The position numbers and the translations under genes were made by a program. From assembly GCF_050947335.1 (NCBI RefSeq), contig NW_027473609.1:1-64000 (forward strand): a DNA stretch of 64,000 bases. The letters are read 5' to 3'. The stretch is from Megachile rotundata. Its lineage: Eukaryota; Arthropoda; Insecta; Hymenoptera; Megachilidae. The notes below the pieces were generated by a model. The model worked only from the letters and a program-made list of their open reading frames with translations. It was not told where the DNA came from and searched no databases. Position 1 is the first letter of the stretch. Every line of letters begins with the position of its first letter. Below are positions 26,540 to 41,030 of the stretch, one piece after another.

Positions 26540-27175
26540 GTAATTGTGGTTCTATCGATAATATAAGCATAATATGGCTATTAATATGAGTTAGATTGAT
26601 AATACTAAGAGTAGTGAGTATATTGATTGTCGTTCTATCGATCATATAAGCATAATATGGCTAATAATATGAGTTAGATTGATAATAATAAGAGTAATGA
26701 GTATAGTAATTGTACTTCTATCGATCATATCTGCATAATATGGTTAATAATATGAGTTAGAATGATAATAATAAGAGTAATAAGTATAGTAATTGTCGTT
26801 CTATCGATCATATCTGCATAATATGGTTAATAATATGAGTTAGATTGATAATAGTGAGTGTAATAAGTATAGTGAATGTCGTTCTATCGATCATATCAGC
26901 ATAATATGGGTAATAATATGAGTTGGATTGATAATAATAAGAGTAATGAGTATAGTAATTGTAGTTCTATCGATCATATAAGCATAATGTGGCTAATAAT
27001 ATGAGTTAGATTGATAATACTAAGAGTAGCGAGTATAGTACTTCTCGTACTATCGATCATATAAGCATATTATGGCAAATAATATGAGTTAGATTGATAA
27101 TACTAAGAGTAGCGAGTGTAGTAATTCTCGTTCTATCGATCATATAAGCATAATATGGCTAATAATATGAGTTAG
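26540..27175. repeat. 0.64-kb block recurring 36 kb away at 62562-63197
   Basis: The series runs GGCTATTAATATG, TATTGATTGTCG, TTGTACTTC, GAATGATAATAATAAG, GTGAGTG, GGGTAATAATATGAGTTGG, GTAGCGAG and CATATTATGG. It is repeated in order at an offset of 36022 bp (434 monomers). TATTGATTGTCG lies at 26621 and 62643. A shorter relative near 34091 lacks the GAATGAT monomer. Confidence 0.8.
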
Positions 27176-28216
27176 ATTGATAATAATAAGAGTGATAAGT
27201 ACAGTAATTCTCGTTCTATCGATCACATACGCATAATATGGCTAATAATATGAGTTAGATTGATAATAATAAGAGTAGTAAGTATAGTAATTGTCGTTCT
27301 ATCGATAATATAACCATAATATGGCTAACAATATGAGTTAGATTGATAATACTAAGAGTAGTGAGTATAGTAATTCTCGTTCTATCGATCATATAAGCAT
27401 AATATGGCTAATAATATGATTGAGATTGATAATAATAAGAGTAATAAGTACAGTAATTGTCGTTCTATCGATCATATAAGCATAATAAGGCTAATAATAT
27501 GAATTAGAGTGATAATACTAAGAGTAGTGAGTATAGTAATTCTCATTCTATCGATCATATAAGCATAATATGGCTAATAATATGAGTTAGATTGATAATA
27601 CTAAGAGTAGTGAGTATAGTAATTCTCGTTCTATCCATCATATAAGCATAATATGGCTAATAATATGATTGAGATTGATAATAATAAGAGTAATAAGTAC
27701 AGTAATAGTCGTTCTCTCGATCATATAAGCATAATATGGCTAATAATATGAGTTAGAGTGATAATACTAAGAGTAGTGAGTATAGTAATTCTCATTCTAT
27801 CGATCATGTAAGCATAGTATGGCTAATAATATGAGTTAGATTGATAATAATAACAGTAATAAGTATTGTAATTGTCGTTCTATCGATAATATAAGCATAA
27901 TATGGCTAATAATATGAGTTAGATTGATAATACTAAGAGTAGTGAGTATAGTAATTGTCGTTCTATCGATCATATAAGCATAATATGGCTAATAATATGA
28001 GTTAGATTGATAATAATAAGAGTAATGAGTATAGTAATTGTAGTTCTATCGATAATATAAGCATAATATGGCTAATAATATGAGTTAGATTGATAATAAT
28101 AAGAGTGATAAGTACAGTAATTCTCGTTCTATCGATCATATAAGCATAATATGGCTAATAATATGATTGAGATTGATAATAATAAGAGTAATAAGTACAG
28201 TAATTGTCGTTCTATC

Positions 28217-28870
28217 GATCATATAAGCATAATATGGCTAATAATATGAATTAGAGTGATAATACTAAGAGTAGTGAGTATAGTAATTCTCATTCTATCG
28301 ATCATATAAGCATAATATGGCTAATAATATGAGTTAGATTGATAATACTAAGAGTAGTGAGTATAGTAATTCTCGTTCTATCCATCATATAAGCATAATA
28401 TGGCTAATAATATGATTGAGATTGATAATAATAAGAGTAATAAGTACAGTAATAGTCGTTCTCTCGATCATATAAGCATAATATGGCTAATAATATGAGT
28501 CAGAGTGATAATACTAAGAGTAGTGAGTATAGTAATTCTCATTCTATCGATCATATAAGCATAATATGGTTAATAATATGAGTTAGATTGATAACAATAA
28601 GAGTAATAAGTATAGTAATTGTCGTTATATCGATCATATAACCATAATATGGCTAATAGCATGAGTTAGATTGATAATAATAAGAGTAATGAGTATAGTA
28701 ATTGTCGTTCTGTCGATCATATCTGCATAATATGGTTAATAATATGAGTTAGATTGATAATAGTGAGTGTAATAAATATAGTAATTGTCGTTCTATCGCT
28801 CATATAAGCACAATATGGCTAATAATATGAGTTAGATTGATAATAATAAGAGTAATAAGTATAGTAATTG
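28217..28870. repeat. Partial early copy of the 31.4-kb block
   Basis: The series runs TATGAATTAGAG, CCATCATATAAG, ATGATTGAG with TAGTCGTTCTCTCG, TAATAGCATGAG and AAATATAGTAATTG with CTATCGCTC. It matches 31371 onward at an offset of 3154 bp (38 monomers). The rare GCTCAT monomer start is at 28798 here and at 31952, 36351 and 38675 in the other copies. Confidence 0.75.
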
Positions 28871-29884
28871 TCGTTATATCGATCATATAGCCATAATATG
28901 GCTAATAGCATGAGTTAGATTGATAATAATAAGAGTAATGAGTATAGTAATTGTCGTTCTATCGATCATATCTGCATAATATGGTTAATAATATGAGTTA
29001 GATTGATAATAGTGAGTGTAATAAGTATAGTGAATGTCGTTCTATCGATCATATCAGCATAATATGGGTAATAATATGAGTTGGATTGGTAATAATAAGA
29101 GTAATGAGTATAGTAATAGTAGTTCTATCGATCATATAAGCATAATGTGGCTAATAATATGAGGTAGATTCATAATAATAAGAGTAATAAGTATAGTAAT
29201 TGTCGTTCTATCGATCATATAAGCACAATATGGCTAATAATATGAGTTAGATTGATAATAATAAGAGTAATAAGTATAGTAATTGTCGCTATATCGATCA
29301 TATAACCATAATATGGCTAACAGCATGAGTTACATTGATAATAATAAGAGTAATGAGTATAGTAATTGTCGTTCTACCGATCATATCTGCATAGTATGGT
29401 TAATAATATGAGTTAGATTGATAATAATAAGAGCAATGAGTATAGTAATTGTCGTACTATCGATCATACAAGCATAATATGGCTAATAATATGAGTTAGA
29501 TTGATAATAATAACAGTAATAAGTATAGTAATTGTCGTTCTATCGATAATATAAGCATAATATGGCTAATAATATGAGTTATATTGATAATGCAAAGAGT
29601 AGTGAGTATAGTAATTCTCGTTCTGCCGATCATATAAGCATAATATTGCTAACAATATGAGTTAGATTGATAATAATAAGCGTAATAAGTATAGTAATTG
29701 TCGTTCTATCGATCATATAAGCACAATATGGCTAATAATATGAGTTAGATTGATAATAATAAGAGTAATAAGTATAGTAATTGTCGTTATATCGATCATA
29801 TAACCATAATATGGCTAATAGCATGAGTTAGAGTGATAATACTAAGAGTAGTGAGTATAGTAATTCTCATTCTACCGATCATAT

Positions 29885-31000
29885 AAGCATAATATGGCTA
29901 ATAATATGAGTTAGATTGATAATAGTGAGTGTAATAAGTATAGTGAATGTCGTTCTATCGATCATATCAGCATAATATGGGTAATAATATGAGTTGGATT
30001 GATAATAATAAGAGTAGTGAGTATAGTAATTCTCGTTCTATCGGTCACATAAGCATAATATGGCTAATAATATGAGTTAGATTGATAATAATAAGAATAA
30101 TAAGTATAGTAATTGTCGTTCTATCGATCATATCTGCATAATATGGTTAATAATATGAGTTAGATTCATAATTATAAGAGTAATAAGTATAGTAATTGTC
30201 GTTCTATCGATCATATAAGCATAATATGGCTAAAAATATAAGTTAGATTGATAATAATAAGAGTAATATGTATAGTAATTGTCGTTCTATCGATCATATA
30301 AGCATAATATGTCTAATAATATGAGTTAGAGTGATAACACTAAGAGTAGTGAGTATATTAATTCCCATTCTATCGATCATATAAGCATAATATGGCTAAT
30401 AATATGAGTTAGAGTGATAATACTAAGAGTAGTGAGTATAGTAATTCTCATTCTATCGATCATATAAGCATAATATGGCTAATAATATGAGTTAGATTGA
30501 TAATAATAACAGTAATAAGTATAGTGAATGTCGTTCTATCGCTCATATCAGCATAATATGGGTAATAATATGAGTTGGATTGATAATAATAAGAGTAATG
30601 AGTATAGTAATTGTAGTTCTATCGATCATATAAGCATAATGTGGCTAATAATATGAGTTAGATTGATAATGCTAAGAGTAGCGAGTGTAGTAAATCACGT
30701 TCTATCGATCATATAAGCATAATATGGCTAATAATATGAGTTAGATTGATAATAATAAGAGTAATAGGTACAGTAATTGTCGTTCTATCGATCATATAAG
30801 CATAATATGGCTTATAATATGAGTTAGAGTGATAATAGTAAGTGTAATAAGTATAGTAAATGTTATGCTATCAATCATATCTGCATAATATGGTTAATAA
30901 TATGAGTTAGATTGATAATAGTGAGTGTAATAAGTATAGTAATTCTCGTACTATCGATCATATAAGCATAATATGGCTAATAATATGAGTTAGATTGATA
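29885..31000. repeat. 1.1-kb block, second copy
   Basis: This is the partner of 24905-26020 at exactly 60 monomers. Private changes include AAATCACGTTC near 30692 and AAATGTTATGC near 30858. Its GATAACACTAAGAG monomer at 30292 is shared with the third copy at 40252 but not with the first, so copies two and three are closer to each other there. Confidence 0.75.
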
Positions 31001-31370
31001 ATAATATCAGTAATAAGTATAGTAATTGTGGTTCTATCGATAATATAACCATAATATGGCTAATAATATGAGTTAGAGTGATAATACTAAGAGTAGTGAG
31101 TATAGTAATTCTCATTCTATCGATCATATAAGCATAATATGGCTAATAATATGAGTTAGAGTGATAATACTAAGAGTAGTGAGTATAGCAATTCTCATTC
31201 TATCGATCATATAAGCATAATATGGCTAACAATATGAGTTAGATTGATAATACTAAGAGTAGTGAGTATAGTAATTCTCGTTCTATCGATCATATAAGCA
31301 TAATATGGCTAATAATATGATTGAGATTGATAATAATAAGAGTAATAAGTACAGTAATTGTCGTTCTATC

Positions 31371-33510
31371 GATCATATAAGCATAATAAGGCTAATAATA
31401 TGAATTAGAGTGATAATACTAAGAGTAGTGAGTATAGTAATTCTCATTCTATCGATCATATAAGCATAATATGGCTAATAATATGAGTTAGATTGATAAT
31501 ACTAAGAGTAGTGAGTATAGTAATTCTCGTTCTATCCATCATATAAGCATAATATGGCTAATAATATGATTGAGATTGATAATAATAAGAGTAATAAGTA
31601 CAGTAATAGTCGTTCTCTCGATCATATAAGCATAATATGGCTAATAATATGAGTTAGAGTGATAATACTAAGAGTAGTGAGTATAGTAATTCTCATTCTA
31701 TCGATCATATAAGCATAATATGGTTAATAATATGAGTTAGATTGATAACAATAAGAGTAATAAGTATAGTAATTGTCGTTATATCGATCATATAACCATA
31801 ATATGGCTAATAGCATGAGTTAGATTGATAATAATAAGAGTAATGAGTATAGTAATTGTCGTTCTATCGATCATATCTGCATAATATGGTTAATAATATG
31901 AGTTAGATTGATAATAGTGAGTGTAATAAATATAGTAATTGTCGTTCTATCGCTCATATAAGCACAATATGGCTAATAATATGAGTTAGATTGATAATAA
32001 TAAGAGTAATAAGTACAGTAATTGTCGTTCTATCGATCATATAAGCATAATATGGCTAATAATATGAGTTAGATTGACAATAATAAGTGTAATAAGTATA
32101 GTAATTGTCGTTCTATCGATCATATAAGCACAATATGGCTAATAATATGAGTTAGATTCATAATAATAAGAGTAATAAGTATAGTAATTGTCGTTCTATC
32201 GATCATATAAGCACAATATGGCTAATAATATGAGTTAGATTGATAATAATAAGAGTAATGAGTATAGTAATTGTACTTCTATCGATCATATCTGCATAAT
32301 ATGGTTAATAATATGAGTTAGAATGATAATAATAAGAGTAATAAGTATAGTAATTGTCGTTCTATCGATCATATCTGCATAATATGGTTAATAATATGGG
32401 TTAGATTGATAATAGTGAGTGTAATAAGTATAGTGAATGTCGTTCTATCGATCATATCAGCATAATATGGGTAATAATATGAGTTGGATTGATAATAATA
32501 AGAGTAATGAGTATAGTAATTGTAGTTCTATCGATCATATAAGCATAATGTGGCTAATAATATGAGTTAGATTGATAATACTAAGAGTAGCGAGTATAGT
32601 AATTCTCGTACTATCGATCATATAAGCATATTATGGCTAATAATATGAGTTAGATTGATAATACTAAGAGTAGCGAGTGTAGTAATTCTCGTTCTATCGA
32701 TCATATAAGCATAATATGGCTAATAATATGAGTTAGATTGATAATAATAAGAGTAATGAGTATAGTAATTGTAGTTCTATCGATCATATCTGCATAATAT
32801 GGTTAATAATGTGAGTTAGATTCATAATAATAAGAGTAATAAGTATAGTAATTGTCGTTCTATCGATCATATAAGCATAATATGGCTAATAATATGGGTT
32901 AGATTGATAATAATAAGAGTAATAAGTATAGTAATTGTCGTTCTATCGATCATATAAGCATAATATGTCTAATAATATGAGTTAGAGTGATAATACTAAG
33001 AGTAGTGAGTATAGTAATTCTCATTCTATCGATCATATAAGCATAATATGGCTAATAATATGAGTTAGAGTGATAATACTAAGAGTAGTGAGTATAGTAA
33101 TTCTCATTCTATCGATCATTTAAGCATAATATGGCGAATAATATGAGTTGGGTTGATAAAAATAAGAATAATAAGTATAGTAATTGTCGTTCTATCGATC
33201 ATATAAGCATAATATGGCGAATAATATGAGTTGGGTTGATAAAAATAAGAATAATAAGTATAGTAATTGTCGTTCTACCGATCATATAAGCATAATATGG
33301 CTATTAATATGAGTTAGATTGATAATAATATCAGTAATAAGGATAGTAATTGTGGTTCTATCGATAATATAACCATAATATGGCTAATAATATGAGTTAG
33401 ATTGATAATACTAAGAGTAGTGAGTATAGTAATTCTCGTTCTATCGATCATATAAGCATAATGTGGCTAATAATATGAGTTAGATTGATAATAATAAGAG
33501 TAATAGGTAC
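31371..33510. repeat. 2.1-kb block, copy A
   Basis: This is the first of three long related blocks, with the others at 35770-37589 and 38094-40233. The CTATCGCTC monomer start at 31952 aligns with 36351 (offset 4399 bp, 53 monomers) and 38675 (offset 6723 bp, 81 monomers). CTACCGATC at 33275 and 39998 confirms the 6723-bp offset to the right end. Copy B lacks that right end. Confidence 0.8.
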
Positions 33511-35560
33511 AGTAATTGTCGTTCTATCGATCATATAAGCATAATATGGCTTATAATATGAGTTAGAGTGATAATAGTAAGTGTAATAAGTATAGTAAAT
33601 GTTGTGCTATCAATCATATCTGCATAATATGGTTAATAATATGAGTTAGATTGATAATAGTGAGTGTAATAAGTATAGTAATTCTCGTACTATCGATCAT
33701 ATAAGCATAATATGGCTAATAATATGAGTTAGATTGACAATAATATCAGTAATAAGTATAGTAATTGTGGTTCTATCGATAATATAACCATAATATGGCT
33801 AATAATATGAGTTAGAGTGATAATACTAAGAGTAGTGAGTATAGTAATTCTCATTCTATCGATCATATAAGCATAATATGGCTAATAATATGAGTTAGAG
33901 TGATAATACTAAGAGTAGTGAGTATAGTAATTCTCATTCGATCGATCATATAAGCATAATATGGCTAATAATATGAGTTAGATTGATAATAGTAACAGTA
34001 ATAAGTATAGTAATTGTGGTTCTATCGATAATATAAGCATAATATGGCTATTAATATGAGTTAGATTGATAATACTAAGAGTAGTGAGTATATTGATTGT
34101 CGTTCTATCGATCATATAAGCATAATATGGCTAATAATATGAGTTAGATTGATAATAACAAGAGTAATGAGTATAGTAATTGTACTTCTATCGATCATAT
34201 CTGCATAATATGGTTAATAATATGAGTTAGATTGATAATAGTGAGTGTAATAAGTATAGTGAATGTCGTTCTATCGATCATATCAGCATAATATGGGTAA
34301 TAATATGAGTTGGATTGATAATAATAAGAGTAATGAGTATAGTAATTGTAGTTCTATCGATCATATAAGCATAATGTGGCTAATAATATGAGTTAGATTG
34401 ATAATACTAAGAGTAGCGAGTATAGTAATTCTCGTACTATCGATCATATAAGCATATTATGGCTAATAATATGAGTTAGATTGATAATACTAAGAGTAGC
34501 GAGTGTAGTAATTCTCGTTCTATCGATCATATAAGCATAATATGGCTAATAATATGAGTTAGATTGATAATAATAAGAGTAATGAGTATAGTAATTGTAG
34601 TTCTATCGATCATATCTGCATAATATGGTTAATAATGTGAGTTAGATTCATAATAATAAGAGTAATAAGTATAGTAATTGTCGTTCTATCGATCATATAA
34701 GCATAATATGGCTAATAATATGAGTTAGATTGATAATAATATCAGTAATAAGTATAGTAATTGTGGTTCTATCGATAATATAACCATAAGATGGCTAATA
34801 ATATGAGTTAGATTGATAATACTAAGAGTAGTGAGTATAGTAATTCTCGTTCTATCGATCATATAAGCATAATATGGCTAATAATATGAGTTAGATTGAT
34901 AATAATAAGAGTAATGAGTATAGTTATTGTCGTTCTATCGTTAATATAAGCATAATATGGCTAATAATATGAGTTAGATTGATAATAATAACAGTAGTAA
35001 GTATAGTAATTGTGGTTCTATCGATAATATAAGCATAATATGGCTAATAATATGAGTTAGATTGGTAATACTAAGAGTAGTGAGTATAGTAATTGTCGTT
35101 CTATCGATCATATAAGCATAATATGGCTAATAATATGAGTTAGATTGATAATAATAAGAGTAATGAGTATAGTAATTGTAGTTCTATCGATCATATCTGC
35201 ATAATATGGCTAATAATATGAGTTAGATTGATAATACTAAGAGTAGTGAGTATAGTAATTGTAGTTCTATCGGTCATATCTGCATAATATAGTTAATAAT
35301 GTGAGTTAGATTCATAATAATATGAGAAATAAGTATAGTAATTGTCGTTCTATCGATCATATAAGCATAATATGGCTAATAATATGAGTTAGATTGATAA
35401 TAATAAGAGTAATAAGTATAGTAATTGTCGTTCTATTGATCATATGAGCATAATATGGCTAATAATATGAGTTAGAGTGATAATACTAAGAATAGTGAGT
35501 ATAGTAATTCTCATTCTATCGATCATATAAGCATAATATGGCTAATAATATGAGTTAGAG
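33511..35560. repeat. Mosaic monomers between copy A and the 2324-bp pair
   Basis: These 2 kb hold AATAGGTACAG, GGCTTATAATATG and AAATGTTGTGC monomers, AATAATATCAG monomers, a short relative of the 26.5-kb block (TATTGATTGTCG at 34091) and GTAGCGAG monomers. They also hold the first full GGTCATATCTGC/ATATAGTTAATAATG monomer, at about 35270. No tandem period is visible within the stretch. All monomers are in phase. Confidence 0.75.
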
Positions 35561-38500
35561 TGATATTACTAAGAGTAGTGAGTATAGTAATTCTCATTCT
35601 ATCGATCATATAAGCATAATATGGCTAATAATATGAGTTAGATTGATAATACTAAGAGTAGTGAGTATAGTAATTCTCATTCTATCGATCATATAAGCAT
35701 AATATGGCTAATAATATGAGTTAGATTGATAATAGTAACAGTAATAAGTATAGTAATTGTGGTTCTATCGATCATATAAGCATAATAAGGCTAATAATAT
35801 GAATTAGAGTGATAATACTAAGAGTAGTGAGTATAGTAATTCTCATTCTATCGATCATATAAGCATAATATGGCTAATAATATGAGTTAGATTGATAATA
35901 CTAAGAGTAGTGAGTATAGTAATTCTCGTTCTATCCATCATATAAGCATAATATGGCTAATAATATGATTGAGATTGATAATAATAAGAGTAATAAGTAC
36001 AGTAATAGTCGTTCTCTCGATCATATAAGCATAATATGGCTAATAATATGAGTTAGAGTGATAATACTAAGAGTAGTGAGTATAGTAATTCTCATTCTAT
36101 CGATCATATAAGCATAATATGGTTAATAATATGAGTTAGATTGATAACAATAAGAGTAATAAGTATAGTAATTGTCGTTATATCGATCATATAACCATAA
36201 TATGGCTAATAGCATGAGTTAGATTGATAATAATAAGAGTAATGAGTATAGTAATTGTCGTTCTATCGATCATATCTGCATAATATGGTTAATAATATGA
36301 GTTAGATTGATAATAGTGAGTGTAATAAATATAGTAATTGTCGTTCTATCGCTCATATAAGCACAATATGGCTAATAATATGAGTTAGATTGATAATAAT
36401 AAGAGTAATAAGTATAGTAATTGTCGTTCTATCGATCATATAAGCATAATATGGCTAATAATATGAGTTAGATTGACAATAATAAGTGTAATAAGTATAG
36501 TAATTGTCGTTCTATCGATCATATAAGCACAATATGGCTAATAATATGAGTTAGATTCATAATAATAAGAGTAATAAGTATAGTAATTGTCGTTCTATCG
36601 ATCATATAAGCACAATATGGCTAATAATATGAGTTAGATTGATAATAATAAGAGTAATGAGTATAGTAATTGTACTTCTATCGATCATATCTGCATAATA
36701 TGGTTAATAATATGAGTTAGAATGATAATAATAAGAGTAATAAGTATAGTAATTGTCGTTATATCGATCATATCTGCATAATATGGTTAATAATATGGGT
36801 TAGATTGATAATAGTGAGTGTAATAAGTATAGTGAATGTCGTTCTATCGATCATATCAGCATAATATGGGTAATAATATGAGTTGGATTGATAATAATAA
36901 GAGTAATGAGTATAGTAATTGTAGTTCTATCGATCATATAAGCATAATGTGGCTAATAATATGAGTTAGATTGATAATACTAAGAGTAGCGAGTATAGTA
37001 ATTCTCGTACTATCGATCATATAAGCATATTATGGCTAATAATATGAGTTAGATTGATAATACTAAGAGTAGCGAGTGTAGTAATTCTCGTTCTATCGAT
37101 CATATAAGCATAATATGGCTAATAATATGAGTTAGATTGATAATAATAAGAGTAATGAGTATAGTAATTGTAGTTCTATCGATCATATCTGCATAATATG
37201 GTTAATAATGTGAGTTAGATTCATAATAATAAGAGTAATAAGTATAGTAATTGTCGTTCTATCGATCATATAAGCATAATATGGCTAATAATATGGGTTA
37301 GATTGATAATAATAAGAGTAATAAGTATAGTAATTGTCGTTCTATCGATCATATAAGCATAATATGTCTAATAATATGAGTTAGAGTGATAATACTAAGA
37401 GTAGTGAGTATAGTAATTCTCATTCTATCGATCATATAAGCATAATATGGCTAATAATATGAGTTAGAGTGATAATACTAAGAGTAGTGAGTATAGTAAT
37501 TCTCATTCTATCGATCATTTAAGCATAATATGGCGAATAATATGAGTTGGGTTGATAAAAATAAGAATAATAAGTATAGTAATTGTCGTTCTCTCGATCA
37601 TATAAGCATAATATGGCTAATAATATGAGTTAGATTGACAATAATAAGTGTAATAAGTATAGTAATTGTCGTTCTATCGATCATATAAGCACAATATGGC
37701 TAATAATATGAGTTAGATTCATAATAATAAGAGTAATAAGTATAGTAATTGTCGTTCTATCGATCATATAAGCACAATATGGCTAATAATATGAGTTAGA
37801 TTGATAATAATAAGAGTAATGAGTATAGTAATTGTACTTCTATCGATCATATCTGCATAATATGGTTAATAATATGAGTTAGAGTGATATTACTAAGAGT
37901 AGTGAGTATAGTAATTCTCATTCTATCGATCATATAAGCATAATATGGCTAATAATATGAGTTAGATTGATAATACTAAGAGTAGTGAGTATAGTAATTC
38001 TCATTCTATCGATCATATAAGCATAATATGGCTAATAATATGAGTTAGATTGATAATAGTAACAGTAATAAGTATAGTAATTGTGGTTCTATCGATCATA
38101 TAAGCATAATAAGGCTAATAATATGAATTAGAGTGATAATACTAAGAGTAGTGAGTATAGTAATTCTCATTCTATCGATCATATAAGCATAATATGGCTA
38201 ATAATATGAGTTAGATTGATAATACTAAGAGTAGTGAGTATAGTAATTCTCGTTCTATCCATCATATAAGCATAATATGGCTAATAATATGATTGAGATT
38301 GATAATAATAAGAGTAATAAGTACAGTAATAGTCGTTCTCTCGATCATATAAGCATAATATGGCTAATAATATGAGTTAGAGTGATAATACTAAGAGTAG
38401 TGAGTATAGTAATTCTCATTCTATCGATCATATAAGCATAATATGGTTAATAATATGAGTTAGATTGATAACAATAAGAGTAATAAGTATAGTAATTGTC

Positions 38501-39912
38501 GTTATATCGATCATATAACCATAATATGGCTAATAGCATGAGTTAGATTGATAATAATAAGAGTAATGAGTATAGTAATTGTCGTTCTATCGATCATATC
38601 TGCATAATATGGTTAATAATATGAGTTAGATTGATAATAGTGAGTGTAATAAATATAGTAATTGTCGTTCTATCGCTCATATAAGCACAATATGGCTAAT
38701 AATATGAGTTAGATTGATAATAATAAGAGTAATAAGTATAGTAATTGTCGTTCTATCGATCATATAAGCATAATATGGCTAATAATATGAGTTAGATTGA
38801 CAATAATAAGTGTAATAAGTATAGTAATTGTCGTTCTATCGATCATATAAGCACAATATGGCTAATAATATGAGTTAGATTCATAATAATAAGAGTAATA
38901 AGTATAGTAATTGTCGTTCTATCGATCATATAAGCACAATATGGCTAATAATATGAGTTAGATTGATAATAATAAGAGTAATGAGTATAGTAATTGTACT
39001 TCTATCGATCATATCTGCATAATATGGTTAATAATATGAGTTAGAATGATAATAATAAGAGTAATAAGTATAGTAATTGTCGTTATATCGATCATATCTG
39101 CATAATATGGTTAATAATATGGGTTAGATTGATAATAGTGAGTGTAATAAGTATAGTGAATGTCGTTCTATCGATCATATCAGCATAATATGGGTAATAA
39201 TATGAGTTGGATTGATAATAATAAGAGTAATGAGTATAGTAATTGTAGTTCTATCGATCATATAAGCATAATGTGGCTAATAATATGAGTTAGATTGATA
39301 ATACTAAGAGTAGCGAGTATAGTAATTCTCGTACTATCGATCATATAAGCATATTATGGCTAATAATATGAGTTAGATTGATAATACTAAGAGTAGCGAG
39401 TGTAGTAATTCTCGTTCTATCGATCATATAAGCATAATATGGCTAATAATATGAGTTAGATTGATAATAATAAGAGTAATGAGTATAGTAATTGTAGTTC
39501 TATCGATCATATCTGCATAATATGGTTAATAATGTGAGTTAGATTCATAATAATAAGAGTAATAAGTATAGTAATTGTCGTTCTATCGATCATATAAGCA
39601 TAATATGGCTAATAATATGGGTTAGATTGATAATAATAAGAGTAATAAGTATAGTAATTGTCGTTCTATCGATCATATAAGCATAATATGTCTAATAATA
39701 TGAGTTAGAGTGATAATACTAAGAGTAGTGAGTATAGTAATTCTCATTCTATCGATCATATAAGCATAATATGGCTAATAATATGAGTTAGAGTGATAAT
39801 ACTAAGAGTAGTGAGTATAGTAATTCTCATTCTATCGATCATTTAAGCATAATATGGCGAATAATATGAGTTGGGTTGATAAAAATAAGAATAATAAGTA
39901 TAGTAATTGTCG
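35561..39912. repeat. 2324-bp 28-mer HOR, two tandem copies
   Basis: The rare TGATATTACT monomer occurs at 35561 and 37885, 2324 bp apart, and the CTATCGCTC monomers at 36351 and 38675 keep that spacing. The first copy runs to about 37884 and the second to about 39912, where the first has GTTCTCTCGATC followed by GGCTAAT and the second continues with GGCGAATAATATGAGTTGGG. The copies look almost identical by eye, so the duplication is recent. Confidence 0.85.
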
Positions 39913-40234
39913 TTCTATCGATCATATAAGCATAATATGGCGAATAATATGAGTTGGGTTGATAAAAATAAGAATAATAAGTATAGTAATTGTCGTTCTA
40001 CCGATCATATAAGCATAATATGGCTATTAATATGAGTTAGATTGATAATAATATCAGTAATAAGGATAGTAATTGTGGTTCTATCGATAATATAACCATA
40101 ATATGGCTAATAATATGAGTTAGATTGATAATACTAAGAGTAGTGAGTATAGTAATTCTCGTTCTATCGATCATATAAGCATAATATGGCTAATAATATG
40201 AGTTAGATTGATAATAATAAGAGTAATAAGTATA

Positions 40235-41030
40235 GTAATTGTCGTTCTATCGATCATATAAGCATAATATGTCTAATAATATGAGTTAGAGTGATAACAC
40301 TAAGAGTAGTGAGTATAGTAATTCCCATTCTATCGATCATATAAGCATAATATGGCTAATAATATGAGTTAGAGTGATAATACTAAGAGTAGTGAGTATA
40401 GTAATTCTCATCCTATCGATCATATAAGCATAATATGGCTAATAATATGAGTTAGATTGATAATAATAACAGTAATAAGTATAGTGAATGTCGTTCTATT
40501 GATCATATCAGCATAATATGGGTAATAATATGAGTTGGATTGATAATAATAAGAGTAATGAGTATAGTAATTGTAGTTCTATCGATCATATAAGCATAAT
40601 GTGGCTAATAATATGAGTTAGATTGATAATGCTAAAAGTAGCGAGTGTAGTAATTCTCGTTCTATCGATCATATAAGCATAATATGGCTAATAATATGAG
40701 TTAGATTGATAATAATAAGAGTAATAGGTACAGTAATTGTCGTTCTATCGATCATATAAGCATAATATGGCTTATAATATGAGTTAGAGTGATAATAGTA
40801 AGTGTAATAAGTATAGTAAATGTTGTGCTATCAATCATATCTGCATAATATGGTTAATAATATGAGTTAGATTGATAATAGTGAGTGTAATAAGTATAGT
40901 AATTCTCGTACTATCGATCATATAAGCATATTATGGCTAATAATATGAGTTAGATTGATAATACTAAGAGTAGCGAGTGTAGTAATTCTCGTTCTATCGA
41001 TCATATAAGCATAATATGGCTAATAATATG
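40235..41030. repeat. 1.1-kb block, third (partial) copy
   Basis: GATAACACTAAGAG in the 40252 monomer matches the 30292 monomer at 9960 bp (120 monomers). The right end, with GCATATTATGG and GTAGCGAGTGTAG, follows the first copy (about 25980-26090) rather than the second. The block therefore appears to be a recombinant of the other two forms. It runs directly into the 2158-bp tandem pair. Confidence 0.7.

Larger units (their letters stand above)
23711..31370. repeat. Mosaic domain between the 4.4-kb and 2.3-kb HOR families
   Basis: This 7.7-kb stretch is all 83-bp monomers but has no single period. It mixes several TAATAGCATGAG pairs, GTGAGTG monomers, a first appearance of the ACTATCGATC/CATATTATGG and GTAGCGAGTGTAG monomers (26-27 kb), and one AAATGTTGTGC/ATCAATCATATCTG monomer pair. 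Duplicated blocks inside it are listed separately. Many types common to its left (GATCACATAAG, TTAGCAAAATATGG) become rare or absent here and beyond. Confidence 0.75.
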
